64,000 bases of DNA from Pedobacter sp. N36a (GTDB taxonomy: Bacteria; Bacteroidota; Bacteroidia; Sphingobacteriales; Sphingobacteriaceae), in the NCBI RefSeq assembly GCF_014472395.1, contig NZ_JACSZW010000013.1, positions 48,215 to 112,214 on the forward strand. Reading direction: 5' to 3'. The notes beneath the pieces are model-generated. The model was not told the DNA's origin. It did not search any database and saw only the letters and a list, made by a program, of their open reading frames with translations. This document shows, one piece after another, positions 9,801 through 18,026 of this stretch (the stretch's first letter is position 1; each line of letters starts with the position of its first letter). Made by a program: the position numbers and the translations under genes.

Positions 9801-10637
9801 ATGAAATTTCTAAAATCTTCGTACCGGGTGAAGACCTTGTACCTGCCGGTTTTGCTGGCTTCGTTTGTAATTTTCGGCTGTAAGAAAAAAGAGGGAGAAC
9901 TTGGAGAAGCAGCAAAAGCTGCTTTTACAGTGAGCCCGGTTACAGGTAAAGCGAATACCTTTTTGCTGCAAAGTACTTCAACAAATGCTTACCGGTATCA
10001 ATGGGATCTGGGCGATGGACAAGGACTTTCGGCAGGTGCAGCAAATAAGGAAGCTTACTTTCTAAAAAAGGGTGATTATAATGTAAAACTCTATGCTTAT
10101 GGACAGGGTGGTTATGATGTGTCTACGGCAAAAGTGACGGTAGCCAGCGATGACCTCTCGCCAATTTTAAACAGTGAGACCTTTAAAAAACTAATCGCTC
10201 ATTCCTGGAAATTGGATCCCAATTCCCTTGCGCCAATTACGGTAGGTACAGAAAATAACCCTGCTGAATACTTTGGAGGAGGTTCTTTAGCGGCTTGTCA
10301 GGCAGATGATGTCTATACTTTCTCCTTTGTAAACAATGATTTTAAGATCACTTACAATGCGAATGGGGCAACCTTTAACGCAGGAAATGTGCAGCCAAAT
10401 TATGCTTGCGGGGCAGACCGTTCTTACAGTAATGTATCCTTTAACTATTCTACAGTAGTTGCAGGTGCTGGTTTAGCGACGATCACCCTTCCGGGCGCTG
10501 TTCCTACTCAATTTATCGGCGTGACTGATGTGAGTTCGAATAACTACAGGATCATCTCGATCACAGACACAGAAATGGTCCTTAGAGGCGGAAAAGCCAA
10601 TGAAACTGTATTTCAGTTCCGCTTTGTGACACAATAA
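9801..10637 (+). CDS. PKD-domain lipoprotein, probable surface glycan-binding protein
   Basis: The 278-residue product has a lipobox-type signal (IFGC, then lysines). A PKD-like fold follows, with the hallmark YRYQWDLGDGQG at about residues 70-85. The C-terminal half contains a W near SWKLDPN and a beta-rich region ending in VFQFRF, a layout common in lipoproteins encoded with laminarin- or GH16-type SusCD operons. It is the first gene of the operon, 31 bp before the SusC gene. It probably sits on the cell surface and binds the polysaccharide; no catalytic motif is seen. Confidence 0.78.
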   Translation: MKFLKSSYRVKTLYLPVLLASFVIFGCKKKEGELGEAAKAAFTVSPVTGKANTFLLQSTSTNAYRYQWDLGDGQGLSAGAANKEAYFLKKGDYNVKLYAYGQGGYDVSTAKVTVASDDLSPILNSETFKKLIAHSWKLDPNSLAPITVGTENNPAEYFGGGSLAACQADDVYTFSFVNNDFKITYNANGATFNAGNVQPNYACGADRSYSNVSFNYSTVVAGAGLATITLPGAVPTQFIGVTDVSSNNYRIISITDTEMVLRGGKANETVFQFRFVTQ

Positions 10638-10668
10638 CCCCTTTTGTTTAAGTTTTAAAAATAAAGAA

Positions 10669-13600
10669 ATGAGAAGAATTATACAATTAGTAGTCTTTTT
10701 GATCAGTACCTGTTTTTTGCAGGAGGCCAATGCGCAGCGTTGGTCTGTATCTGGAAAGGTAACCGATCCAACCGGCGTTCCAATGCCCGGTGTATCTGTT
10801 TTGCTGAAAGGCTCAACTGTGGCCACTTTATCTGATGGAAATGGCAGCTATACCCTAAGTATTCCCGAAAAAAGTTCCATCCTGGTATTTAGCTATATCG
10901 GCTCGAAAAGTAAAGAACTAGCGATTTCAAAAGGAGGAGTGTACAATGTGACGATGGAAGATGCTGCAAACGACCTTAATGAGTTGGTGGTAGTAGGTTA
11001 TGGCAGTCAGCGGAAGTCCAGCGTGACCGGATCGATCTCTACCATAAATGATAAAGAGTTATTGCAGAGTCCAGTAGGAGATTTAAGTAATGCGCTGGCC
11101 GGACGTGTTCCGGGGGTCATTACCAAACAGCCCGCAGGAGAACCTGGTGCGGATGCAGCTCAAATTTACATCAGAGGTAACGCTACTTTCGGCAATGCCA
11201 CGATGGAGCCTTTATTCGTGATTGATGGTATCGTGCGTTCCTTCCGTGATTTTTCACAGATGGATGCGAATGAAATAGAATCGGTGAACGTCTTAAAAGA
11301 TGCTTCTTCTGCCGCAATTTTCGGTGTGAAAGGGGCGAATGGTGTCGTATTAGTCACCACTAAACGTGGTAAAATAGGTAAAGTGACTGCGAGTTATACC
11401 ATGAATTATGGGGTGTCACAAGTGACTAGATTGCCTAAAAATCTAGGTTCTTATGAATACGCAGTTTTGTTCAATGAGGCAAAACTGAATGACAATCCAA
11501 ATGCAAGTCCTGAGTTTTCTCTGGAAAGATTGGATGGTTTTAGATCAGGTTCAGATCCTGAATTGTATCCAAATACCAACTGGATGGATTTAGTACTTGG
11601 TGGAACTGCACCAAGAATGCAGCACAATGTTTCCCTGAGCGGTGGTACAGAAAAGGTGAAGTATTTCACTTCATTGGGTTATTTGAATGAAGATGGTTTG
11701 TATAAATCTTTGAATTACAAGCGATATAACGTGCGATCTAATTTAGATATTCAGGTCACCAATACGACTCGTTTCTCGGTGGATTTATCCGGCAGAATGG
11801 AGAACAGACAGGCACCGCCTTCAGGTGGAATATTTGAACACACTTTGCGTAACCCGCCGATTTACCTGGCGAAATTTGCAGACGGACGTTTAGCTAGTCC
11901 GGGCTCTTACCCAAATCCATTGGCGATGATCTCAGAAGAAAGCGGTTACAACAGAACTTCCAGCAATTACCTGCTGAGTAATTTCCAATTGGTTCAGGAC
12001 ATTCCTGGGGTAAAAGGATTGTCGGTAAAAGGGGTGATGGCATTTGACCGTAACTTCAGCTACAATAAAACCTGGAATGCCTGGGTACCATTATATGTGA
12101 AGAATGCAGATGGAACTTTTGAGAGTTCTGCACCGTCAAAATCTTCGCTATCTAAAGATTTCGGTGAAGGACAATCCTTAGAGTTTCAGGCTCATTTAAA
12201 CTATGAAAACCGTTTCGGTAAACATGGGATTTCTGCCCTGGCTTTATTCCTGCAGAAGGAAAATCAGAACAGCGGTTTGCGCGGCGCCAGAAACGCTTAC
12301 ACCAGTTCTGCATTGGAACTGATCAATTTTGGTCCTGCAGAGAATGAAGTGCTGTCTGATCGTGAAGATAAAACAGGTTTAAGAAGTGCTGCAGTACGTG
12401 TAAACTATGATTATGACAATAAGTACTTTATCCAGGGTAGTTTAAGACGTGATGAGTCTGAAAACTTTGCTCCGGGTAAAAGAACAGGCTATTTCCCGGC
12501 AGTATCCGCAGGCTGGTTAGTGACGGCAGAGGATTTCATGAAAGGGGTTAAAGTGATTGATTATTTGAAAATCAGGGGATCTTATGGTCAGCTGGGCAGT
12601 GATCGTATTCCTAGTCGCTTTGGGTATTACAACAGGTATGACTTAGTGCCAAATAACTATCCTTTTGGCGGTACTTTATCCAATGGTTTAACGCCAGGAG
12701 CAGTAGCGAATGCAGAGGTGACCTGGGAAACTTCCACTAAAACAGATATTGGTTTTGAAACTAAATTCCTGAACAACCTGATCGGTGTGGATTTCACTTA
12801 TTTCAATGAAGAGCGTAAAAACATCCTGGCAACCAGAGGCCTGTCTGTGCCCTTATCTTTTGGTGCAAATCTGCCAACGGAAAACATCGGAAAAGTGCGC
12901 AACAGGGGGGTCGAATTGGTGCTGAGTCATAACAACCGACTTTCCAATAACTGGTCTTACTTCCTGAGCGGGAATTTGACTTATGCGAAGAATAAAATTC
13001 TTGAAGCTGCAGAAGCTTCGAATGTTCCTCCAGGGAAAAAAATTACTGGTCGCCCGAATGGTGGTCAATATGGCTATAAAGCGATTGGTATTTTTAAAGA
13101 TATGGAAGATTATAACAACTCCCCTAAAACGAGTGCCTTCATGTCATCGACTGGGCCTGGCGACATCAAATATCAGGACATTAGTGGTCCGAATGGTGTT
13201 CCAGATGGAATAATAGACGATTTTGACGTGACTTATCTAGGTGGTGGTTCTCTGCCAGAAATCATGTACGGCATTAGTGGAGGTGTGAATTACAAAGGTT
13301 TTGAGGTCAGCTTCTTATTGCAGGGGGCGGCAAGATCTCAGCAGATGCTGACTCAGAATTCTGCCTGGGCTTTTTACAATAGCGGAACGGTTACGGAAGA
13401 GTGGCTGGACAGATGGACTCCGGATAATACCAATGCCAGCCTGCCTAGGTTGGGGCTCAATGCCAATGGAAACAATTATGTAACCAGCAGCTTCTGGCTA
13501 AAAAATGCGACTTACCTAAGGTTAAAGAACGTAGAAGTTGCCTATACCTTCAAGAATGAGTTTTTAGCGAAGCTGAAATTAACTGGAGTAAGGATATATG

Positions 13601-13725
13601 CAAATGGACAAAACCTGTTTACCATCACGGACATGAAGAATGTGGATCCTGAAAACACCAGCACTTTAGGTTGGTACTATCCACAGCAAAAGATCTTCAA
13701 TTTCGGGTTAAATGTTCAGTTCTAA
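10669..13725 (+). CDS. SusC/RagA-family TonB-linked outer-membrane transporter (PUL 1)
   Basis: The 1018-residue product has a signal peptide ending ANAQ, a carboxypeptidase-like regulatory domain (SGKVTDPTGVPMPGVSVLLK), a TonB-box region (NELVVVGYGSQRKSSVTGS), a plug domain with AGRVPGVIT and VLKDASSAAIFG, and a large beta-barrel ending with an aromatic strand (FNFGLNVQF). It follows the PKD lipoprotein and precedes its SusD partner by 44 bp. Such SusCD pairs import oligosaccharides across the outer membrane. The two glycosidases downstream point to a beta-glucan substrate. Confidence 0.95.
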   Translation: MRRIIQLVVFLISTCFLQEANAQRWSVSGKVTDPTGVPMPGVSVLLKGSTVATLSDGNGSYTLSIPEKSSILVFSYIGSKSKELAISKGGVYNVTMEDAANDLNELVVVGYGSQRKSSVTGSISTINDKELLQSPVGDLSNALAGRVPGVITKQPAGEPGADAAQIYIRGNATFGNATMEPLFVIDGIVRSFRDFSQMDANEIESVNVLKDASSAAIFGVKGANGVVLVTTKRGKIGKVTASYTMNYGVSQVTRLPKNLGSYEYAVLFNEAKLNDNPNASPEFSLERLDGFRSGSDPELYPNTNWMDLVLGGTAPRMQHNVSLSGGTEKVKYFTSLGYLNEDGLYKSLNYKRYNVRSNLDIQVTNTTRFSVDLSGRMENRQAPPSGGIFEHTLRNPPIYLAKFADGRLASPGSYPNPLAMISEESGYNRTSSNYLLSNFQLVQDIPGVKGLSVKGVMAFDRNFSYNKTWNAWVPLYVKNADGTFESSAPSKSSLSKDFGEGQSLEFQAHLNYENRFGKHGISALALFLQKENQNSGLRGARNAYTSSALELINFGPAENEVLSDREDKTGLRSAAVRVNYDYDNKYFIQGSLRRDESENFAPGKRTGYFPAVSAGWLVTAEDFMKGVKVIDYLKIRGSYGQLGSDRIPSRFGYYNRYDLVPNNYPFGGTLSNGLTPGAVANAEVTWETSTKTDIGFETKFLNNLIGVDFTYFNEERKNILATRGLSVPLSFGANLPTENIGKVRNRGVELVLSHNNRLSNNWSYFLSGNLTYAKNKILEAAEASNVPPGKKITGRPNGGQYGYKAIGIFKDMEDYNNSPKTSAFMSSTGPGDIKYQDISGPNGVPDGIIDDFDVTYLGGGSLPEIMYGISGGVNYKGFEVSFLLQGAARSQQMLTQNSAWAFYNSGTVTEEWLDRWTPDNTNASLPRLGLNANGNNYVTSSFWLKNATYLRLKNVEVAYTFKNEFLAKLKLTGVRIYANGQNLFTITDMKNVDPENTSTLGWYYPQQKIFNFGLNVQF

Positions 13726-13769
13726 GCCCTGCGGTATAATTATTAATTCATATTAAATCAGCATATATT

Positions 13770-15434
13770 ATGATGACTAAAAAAATAAAATGGCTAATCT
13801 GCTTCGCATTTGTTGCTTCAGTAGCTTATTCCTGTAAAAATGTATTAGACGTAAAGCCTACCAATTTCGTGTCTGATGAAGCAGTTTTCAAAGACATTAC
13901 CCTAACCAATCAGTTCGTTACCAATATTTATTCGAGTTTATTGAGCGGTTTCGACCGCCGTGATGCCGGATTGGGACAGGATTGGTCGGTTGGTTTTGGC
14001 TTGTTAGATATGGCAACTGATGACATTGAAGCACACGCTTCTTTGAATGTAAACCTGATCCAGGCAGGAGACCTGAACAGCTCCAATTTTAACTTCTCTA
14101 CAGAAATGTGGCAGGCCAATTATGCGATGATTAGAAAGGCAAATGTTTTATTGGCCAGAATCGATGCGGTGCCGACTACAGAGACGGCATTGAAAGCGAG
14201 GTTGAAGGCTGAAGGACGCTTTCTGCGTGCTTTTGGTTATGCAGAGTTGATCAAGGCATTTGGGGGGGTACCCCTGATTATCACGGAGCAGAAAATTTCT
14301 GAAGACCTGGAAGTACCGAGAAATTCTTATGAAGAGTGTGTGAAATTTATTGTAGCAGAGTGTGATGCTGCAGCGGCTGATTTGCTGCCGATCTATGCTG
14401 AATCTGACCTCGGTCGGGCCACTAAAGGTGCCGCATTAGCGCTCAAAGCAAGGGTTTTACTCTATTATGCAAGTCCGCTGAACAATCCTTCAAACGACCA
14501 GACGCGCTGGGCAGATGCCGCTAAAGCAGCAAAGGAGGTAATGAACCTGAATGTGTATGACACCCATCCTGATTTCTATCGTCTTTTTATGGACAAGCAG
14601 GGCAATAAGGAAGTGATTTTTGCGAAGAAATACGGCAGACCGGGCAGAATTCATGAAACGGCCTGGAAACTAGCCATGAGTATTGAAGCACCTTCTGTAA
14701 TTGGTGGTGCCTGGGGTGGTTTTCATGCCACTCAAAACCTGGTAGATTGCTATGAGATGAAAGATGGTAAATCGATCAATGATCCTTCCAGCAATTATGT
14801 GAAAAATGACCCGTATAAAGATCGCGATAGCCGTCTGGACAAATCAATATTGAGAAATGGATCGAGCTGGAAAGGCGTAACCGTAGAAACTTTTGAAGGT
14901 GGAAATGCCAATAAAGCTTCTAACGGAGACCGTACCAAAACCGGTTATGGCTTGAAGAAATTCATTGATGAGAAGTATGTGACTGCTGCTGATGTGTATC
15001 AGGGTGCAGACAACGACTGGATATTTATGCGTTATGCAGAGATTTTATTAATTTATGCAGAAGCACAGAATGAAGCCGTAGGTCCGGATGGAACGGTGCT
15101 GGAAGCGATCAACAAAGTGAGAAAAAGAGCGGGTCAACCTGATTTAACGGCCATGGGCAAAACTCAGATGAGGGATAAAATCATCAATGAGAGAAGAGTA
15201 GAATTGGCCTTTGAAGAACACCGTTTTTATGATGTGCGCAGGTGGAAACTCGGTTCTACGTATTTCAATCAGCCGGTAAGAAAAGTGAAAATTGTTAAAA
15301 ATAACGATGGTAGCTTTGTGTATACAGACGAGATTTTGGAAAATAGACAGTTCAAAGAACACTTTAACCTGCTGCCAATTCCTCAGATTGAATTGGAGAG
15401 AAACAGAAAATTAGTGCAGAATAAAGATTATTAA
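13770..15434 (+). CDS. SusD/RagB-family glycan-binding lipoprotein (PUL 1)
   Basis: The 554-residue product has lipobox AYSC after a hydrophobic signal. The family pattern is clear: the N-terminal SusD-like segment with WQANYAMIRKANVLLARID, the helical middle with RFLRAFGYAELIKAFGGVPLI, and the C-terminal RagB part with DNDWIFMRYAEILLIYAEAQNE and the closing INERRVELAFEEHRFYDVRRW. It is the partner lid of the SusC transporter just upstream. The glycosidase gene follows only 7 bp after its stop, consistent with one operon. Confidence 0.95.
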   Translation: MMTKKIKWLICFAFVASVAYSCKNVLDVKPTNFVSDEAVFKDITLTNQFVTNIYSSLLSGFDRRDAGLGQDWSVGFGLLDMATDDIEAHASLNVNLIQAGDLNSSNFNFSTEMWQANYAMIRKANVLLARIDAVPTTETALKARLKAEGRFLRAFGYAELIKAFGGVPLIITEQKISEDLEVPRNSYEECVKFIVAECDAAAADLLPIYAESDLGRATKGAALALKARVLLYYASPLNNPSNDQTRWADAAKAAKEVMNLNVYDTHPDFYRLFMDKQGNKEVIFAKKYGRPGRIHETAWKLAMSIEAPSVIGGAWGGFHATQNLVDCYEMKDGKSINDPSSNYVKNDPYKDRDSRLDKSILRNGSSWKGVTVETFEGGNANKASNGDRTKTGYGLKKFIDEKYVTAADVYQGADNDWIFMRYAEILLIYAEAQNEAVGPDGTVLEAINKVRKRAGQPDLTAMGKTQMRDKIINERRVELAFEEHRFYDVRRWKLGSTYFNQPVRKVKIVKNNDGSFVYTDEILENRQFKEHFNLLPIPQIELERNRKLVQNKDY

Positions 15435-15441
15435 CTATTAA

Positions 15442-16737
15442 ATGGATACCATGTTTAGAAAGAGATTAGCTGTAGTATTATGTTTCGCTTTCCCCTTTAT
15501 TGTTGCAGCCCAGGATGTAAAATCCGGGGCTGCGATTAAAGTGGCAGTGAAAAAGGAAGGAGCTGGATATCAGCTGATGCGTGACGGGAAACCGTATTAT
15601 ATCAATGGAGCAGGGGGAACAGGCTATATGAGCCGCATTGCCGCTTACGGAGGGAACTCTGTGCGGACCTGGGATACCAAAAACGCGAAGCAGATTTTAG
15701 ATTCTGCACAGCATTACGGACTGACAGTTTTGATGGGTTTGCCAGTTGCCGCTGAGCGCCATGGCTTTAACTACGATGATCCGGCAGCGGTTAAAAAGCA
15801 GTTTGAAAAGGTTCGTGCGGAAGTGCTTAAATTCAAAGATCATCCGGCATTACTAGCCTGGGGAATTGGCAATGAGCTGAACCTTTCTTACAAAAACACG
15901 AAGGTTTGGGATGCGGTGAATGAGATCGCTAAAATGATCCATAAAGAAGATCCGAATCACCCGGCCAGTACGGTATTGGCGGGCATCAATAAAAAAGAAG
16001 TGGACTATATTAAGGCGAATGCCAAAGCGGTTGACATTTTAGCGATCAATACTTATGCTGGCCTGACAGAGCTGCCTCAGCAAATTGCTAAGCTGGGTTG
16101 GGAAGGTCCGTATATGGTAACGGAATGGGGCCCGACTGGTCATTGGGAAGGTTTAGAAACTTCCTGGAAAGCGCCGATAGAAGAATCGAGCAGCGAGAAA
16201 GCAGCGGTTTATAAGAGAAAGTACTTGTATGGAATCGCAAATGACAAAGAAAAATGTCTGGGTTCTTACGTGTTTTTATGGGGACAGAAGCAGGAAAGGA
16301 CACCTACCTGGTACGGTGTTTTCACAGAAAAAGGAGAAGAATCTGAGGTGGTAGATGTGATGCAATTCCTGTGGTCAGGTCATTATCCGACAAACAAAGC
16401 GCCTCATGTTTATGCTTTTCAATTGGATGGCCAAATGGCACTGAACAGCGTGCATTTAAAGGCTGGCCGTAATTATGAAGCGGTAGTAGAGGCCATGGAT
16501 CCAGATAACGATCAATTGACTTATCGCTATGAAATGTTGCCAGAGGCGACAAAAGTAGGGGAAGGCGGAGATTATGAAGAAAGACCTTCTGTAGTTTCTA
16601 CTGGACTAAAACCACTGGAAAATGGAAAGGTTCAGGTGACTGCACCAGCATCCAAGGGTGCTTATCGCTTGTTCGTGTATGTGTCTGATGGCCATAATAA
16701 TGTAGGTACCGCAAATATTCCTTTTTACGTCAACTAA
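15442..16737 (+). CDS. Exported clan GH-A glycoside hydrolase (GH2/GH17-like TIM barrel)
   Basis: The 431-residue product begins with a signal peptide ending VAAQ. The barrel carries the two catalytic glutamates expected of clan GH-A retaining enzymes: the acid/base in WGIGNELNL (about E145) and the nucleophile in VTEWGP (about E228). The N-terminal GGNSVRTWDTKNAKQILD is typical of GH2-type barrels that stand alone in laminarin-type loci. A C-terminal beta domain from about residue 310 (DPDNDQLTYRYEM) resembles a small Ig-like module. The place between SusD and a GH16 gene suggests cleavage of beta-1,3- or beta-1,6-glucan. The exact family is not certain from sequence reading. Confidence 0.8.
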   Translation: MDTMFRKRLAVVLCFAFPFIVAAQDVKSGAAIKVAVKKEGAGYQLMRDGKPYYINGAGGTGYMSRIAAYGGNSVRTWDTKNAKQILDSAQHYGLTVLMGLPVAAERHGFNYDDPAAVKKQFEKVRAEVLKFKDHPALLAWGIGNELNLSYKNTKVWDAVNEIAKMIHKEDPNHPASTVLAGINKKEVDYIKANAKAVDILAINTYAGLTELPQQIAKLGWEGPYMVTEWGPTGHWEGLETSWKAPIEESSSEKAAVYKRKYLYGIANDKEKCLGSYVFLWGQKQERTPTWYGVFTEKGEESEVVDVMQFLWSGHYPTNKAPHVYAFQLDGQMALNSVHLKAGRNYEAVVEAMDPDNDQLTYRYEMLPEATKVGEGGDYEERPSVVSTGLKPLENGKVQVTAPASKGAYRLFVYVSDGHNNVGTANIPFYVN

Positions 16738-16759
16738 TAAACTATTCAATTTCAAGCGT

Positions 16760-17860
16760 ATGAAACCTTTATTCAATAAATACAGCTGGCTGCTGGTCTT
16801 CCTGATTCCTTTAATGGTGTATTGTAAAAAGCCAGAGAAACCTGTGGTTTTGTCAAACTTACAATTGTCGGTGGAACTGCAGAATGATGGTTCAGGATTG
16901 GTTAAAGTGTCCGCCACCGCAGAACAGGCAGACCGCTATTATTTTAGCTTTGGTGTTAGCGATAACGAAGAGGCTGTTCGTACTACCGATGGAAAAGCCA
17001 GTTTTAGGTACACCGCCAGTGGTGCTTATGTGGTAAAGGTAACGGCTTATGGTCCGAATAACAGCGCTGCTGTAGTCAGCAAAAATATTGAGGTAGTGGT
17101 TGCCAATGGCGATGCCGGCTATGTGACCCCAGAAAGCTATCCGGGAATGAAGCTGTCCTGGAAGGATGAGTTTAACGGCAGCACATTAAATACCGCCGAT
17201 TGGACTGCAGAAATTGGCAATGGTACAGATGGCTGGGGCAATGCAGAATTGCAGTATTACCGCAAGGAAAATACCAGCTTGGCCGATGGATACCTGACGA
17301 TTACTGCGAAAAAAGAAGCTTTTGGTGGTTTTCAATATACTTCTTCGAGGTTGAAAACGCAGTACAATAAGAGCTTTAAATATGGCAGGTTAGACATTCG
17401 CGCAAAGCTTCCAAAAGGTCAGGGGATCTGGCCTGCAATCTGGATGCTCGGTGCCAATATTGATGAGAAAAAATGGCCTTATTCCGGCGAAATTGACATC
17501 ATGGAATTAGTTGGCGGTGGGCCAGGAAAAGACAATACGGTTTATGGTACGATTCATTACGACAATGAAGGGACTTATGCGCATGTGACCAAACCTTACG
17601 CTTTGCCAAAAGGTGATTTTTCTGAAAAGTTCCATGTGTTTTCATTACTGTGGGATGAAACAAAACTGACCTGGTTGGTGGATGATGTGGCATTTTATAC
17701 GCAGGACATTACCAATGCAACATTCAATGAATTTCATGAGCCATTTTTTATCCTGCTGAATGTAGCAGTAGGTGGAAGATGGCCTGGAAGCCCTGATTCT
17801 GCTACTTCATTCCCTCAAAAGATGATGGTAGATTATGTAAGGGTTTTTCAAAAACAATAA
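16760..17860 (+). CDS. GH16 beta-glucanase lipoprotein (laminarinase-like)
   Basis: The 366-residue product has a lipoprotein signal (MVYCKK). A PKD-like beta domain at about residues 35-115 is followed by a GH16 jelly roll from about residue 130. The catalytic motif reads GEIDIMELVGG, with E244, D246 and E249 as nucleophile, assistant and acid/base. WPAIWMLG and the closing FPQKMMVDYVRVFQK are also standard GH16 landmarks; the methionine-containing ExDxxE form is typical of endo-beta-1,3(4)-glucanases. It is the last gene of the operon, closed by a terminator at 17898. Surface-anchored initial depolymerisation of glucan is the likely role. Confidence 0.92.
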   Translation: MKPLFNKYSWLLVFLIPLMVYCKKPEKPVVLSNLQLSVELQNDGSGLVKVSATAEQADRYYFSFGVSDNEEAVRTTDGKASFRYTASGAYVVKVTAYGPNNSAAVVSKNIEVVVANGDAGYVTPESYPGMKLSWKDEFNGSTLNTADWTAEIGNGTDGWGNAELQYYRKENTSLADGYLTITAKKEAFGGFQYTSSRLKTQYNKSFKYGRLDIRAKLPKGQGIWPAIWMLGANIDEKKWPYSGEIDIMELVGGGPGKDNTVYGTIHYDNEGTYAHVTKPYALPKGDFSEKFHVFSLLWDETKLTWLVDDVAFYTQDITNATFNEFHEPFFILLNVAVGGRWPGSPDSATSFPQKMMVDYVRVFQKQ

Positions 17861-17897
17861 TCCCTGGTAAGGATGCCAAAGTGCGTTTTTAGTACAG

Positions 17898-17922
17898 AAG
17901 CCCGGTATTTGCCGGGCTTTTT
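17898..17922 (+). terminator. Rho-independent terminator of PUL 1
   Basis: An 8-bp GC-rich stem (AAGCCCGG / CCGGGCTT) with a short TATTTG loop, followed by a T-run, 37 bp after the GH16 stop. Confidence 0.85.
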
Positions 17923-17973
17923 GATTTGACTGAATTATATGATGTAGCCATTCGTCACTGGATTGAATAGTAG

Positions 17974-18026
17974 TTTGTAGACTTTAAGTTGCAAAATGCG
18001 ACATGAAGTTGGAGAGGGAGAAGAAA
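17974..18026 (+). pseudogene. 53-bp relic of an ORF6N-domain gene
   Basis: These 53 bases match 53898-53950 of the truncated ORF6N gene with four substitutions. Read in the corresponding frame they give FVDFKLQNAT, a stop, then SWRGRRN, compared with FVDLKSQNATSSWGGRRK in the other copy. The relic ends exactly where the convergent GH20 gene ends, so an ORF6N copy once lay between the two glycan loci. No other part of that gene is visible here. Confidence 0.75.
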
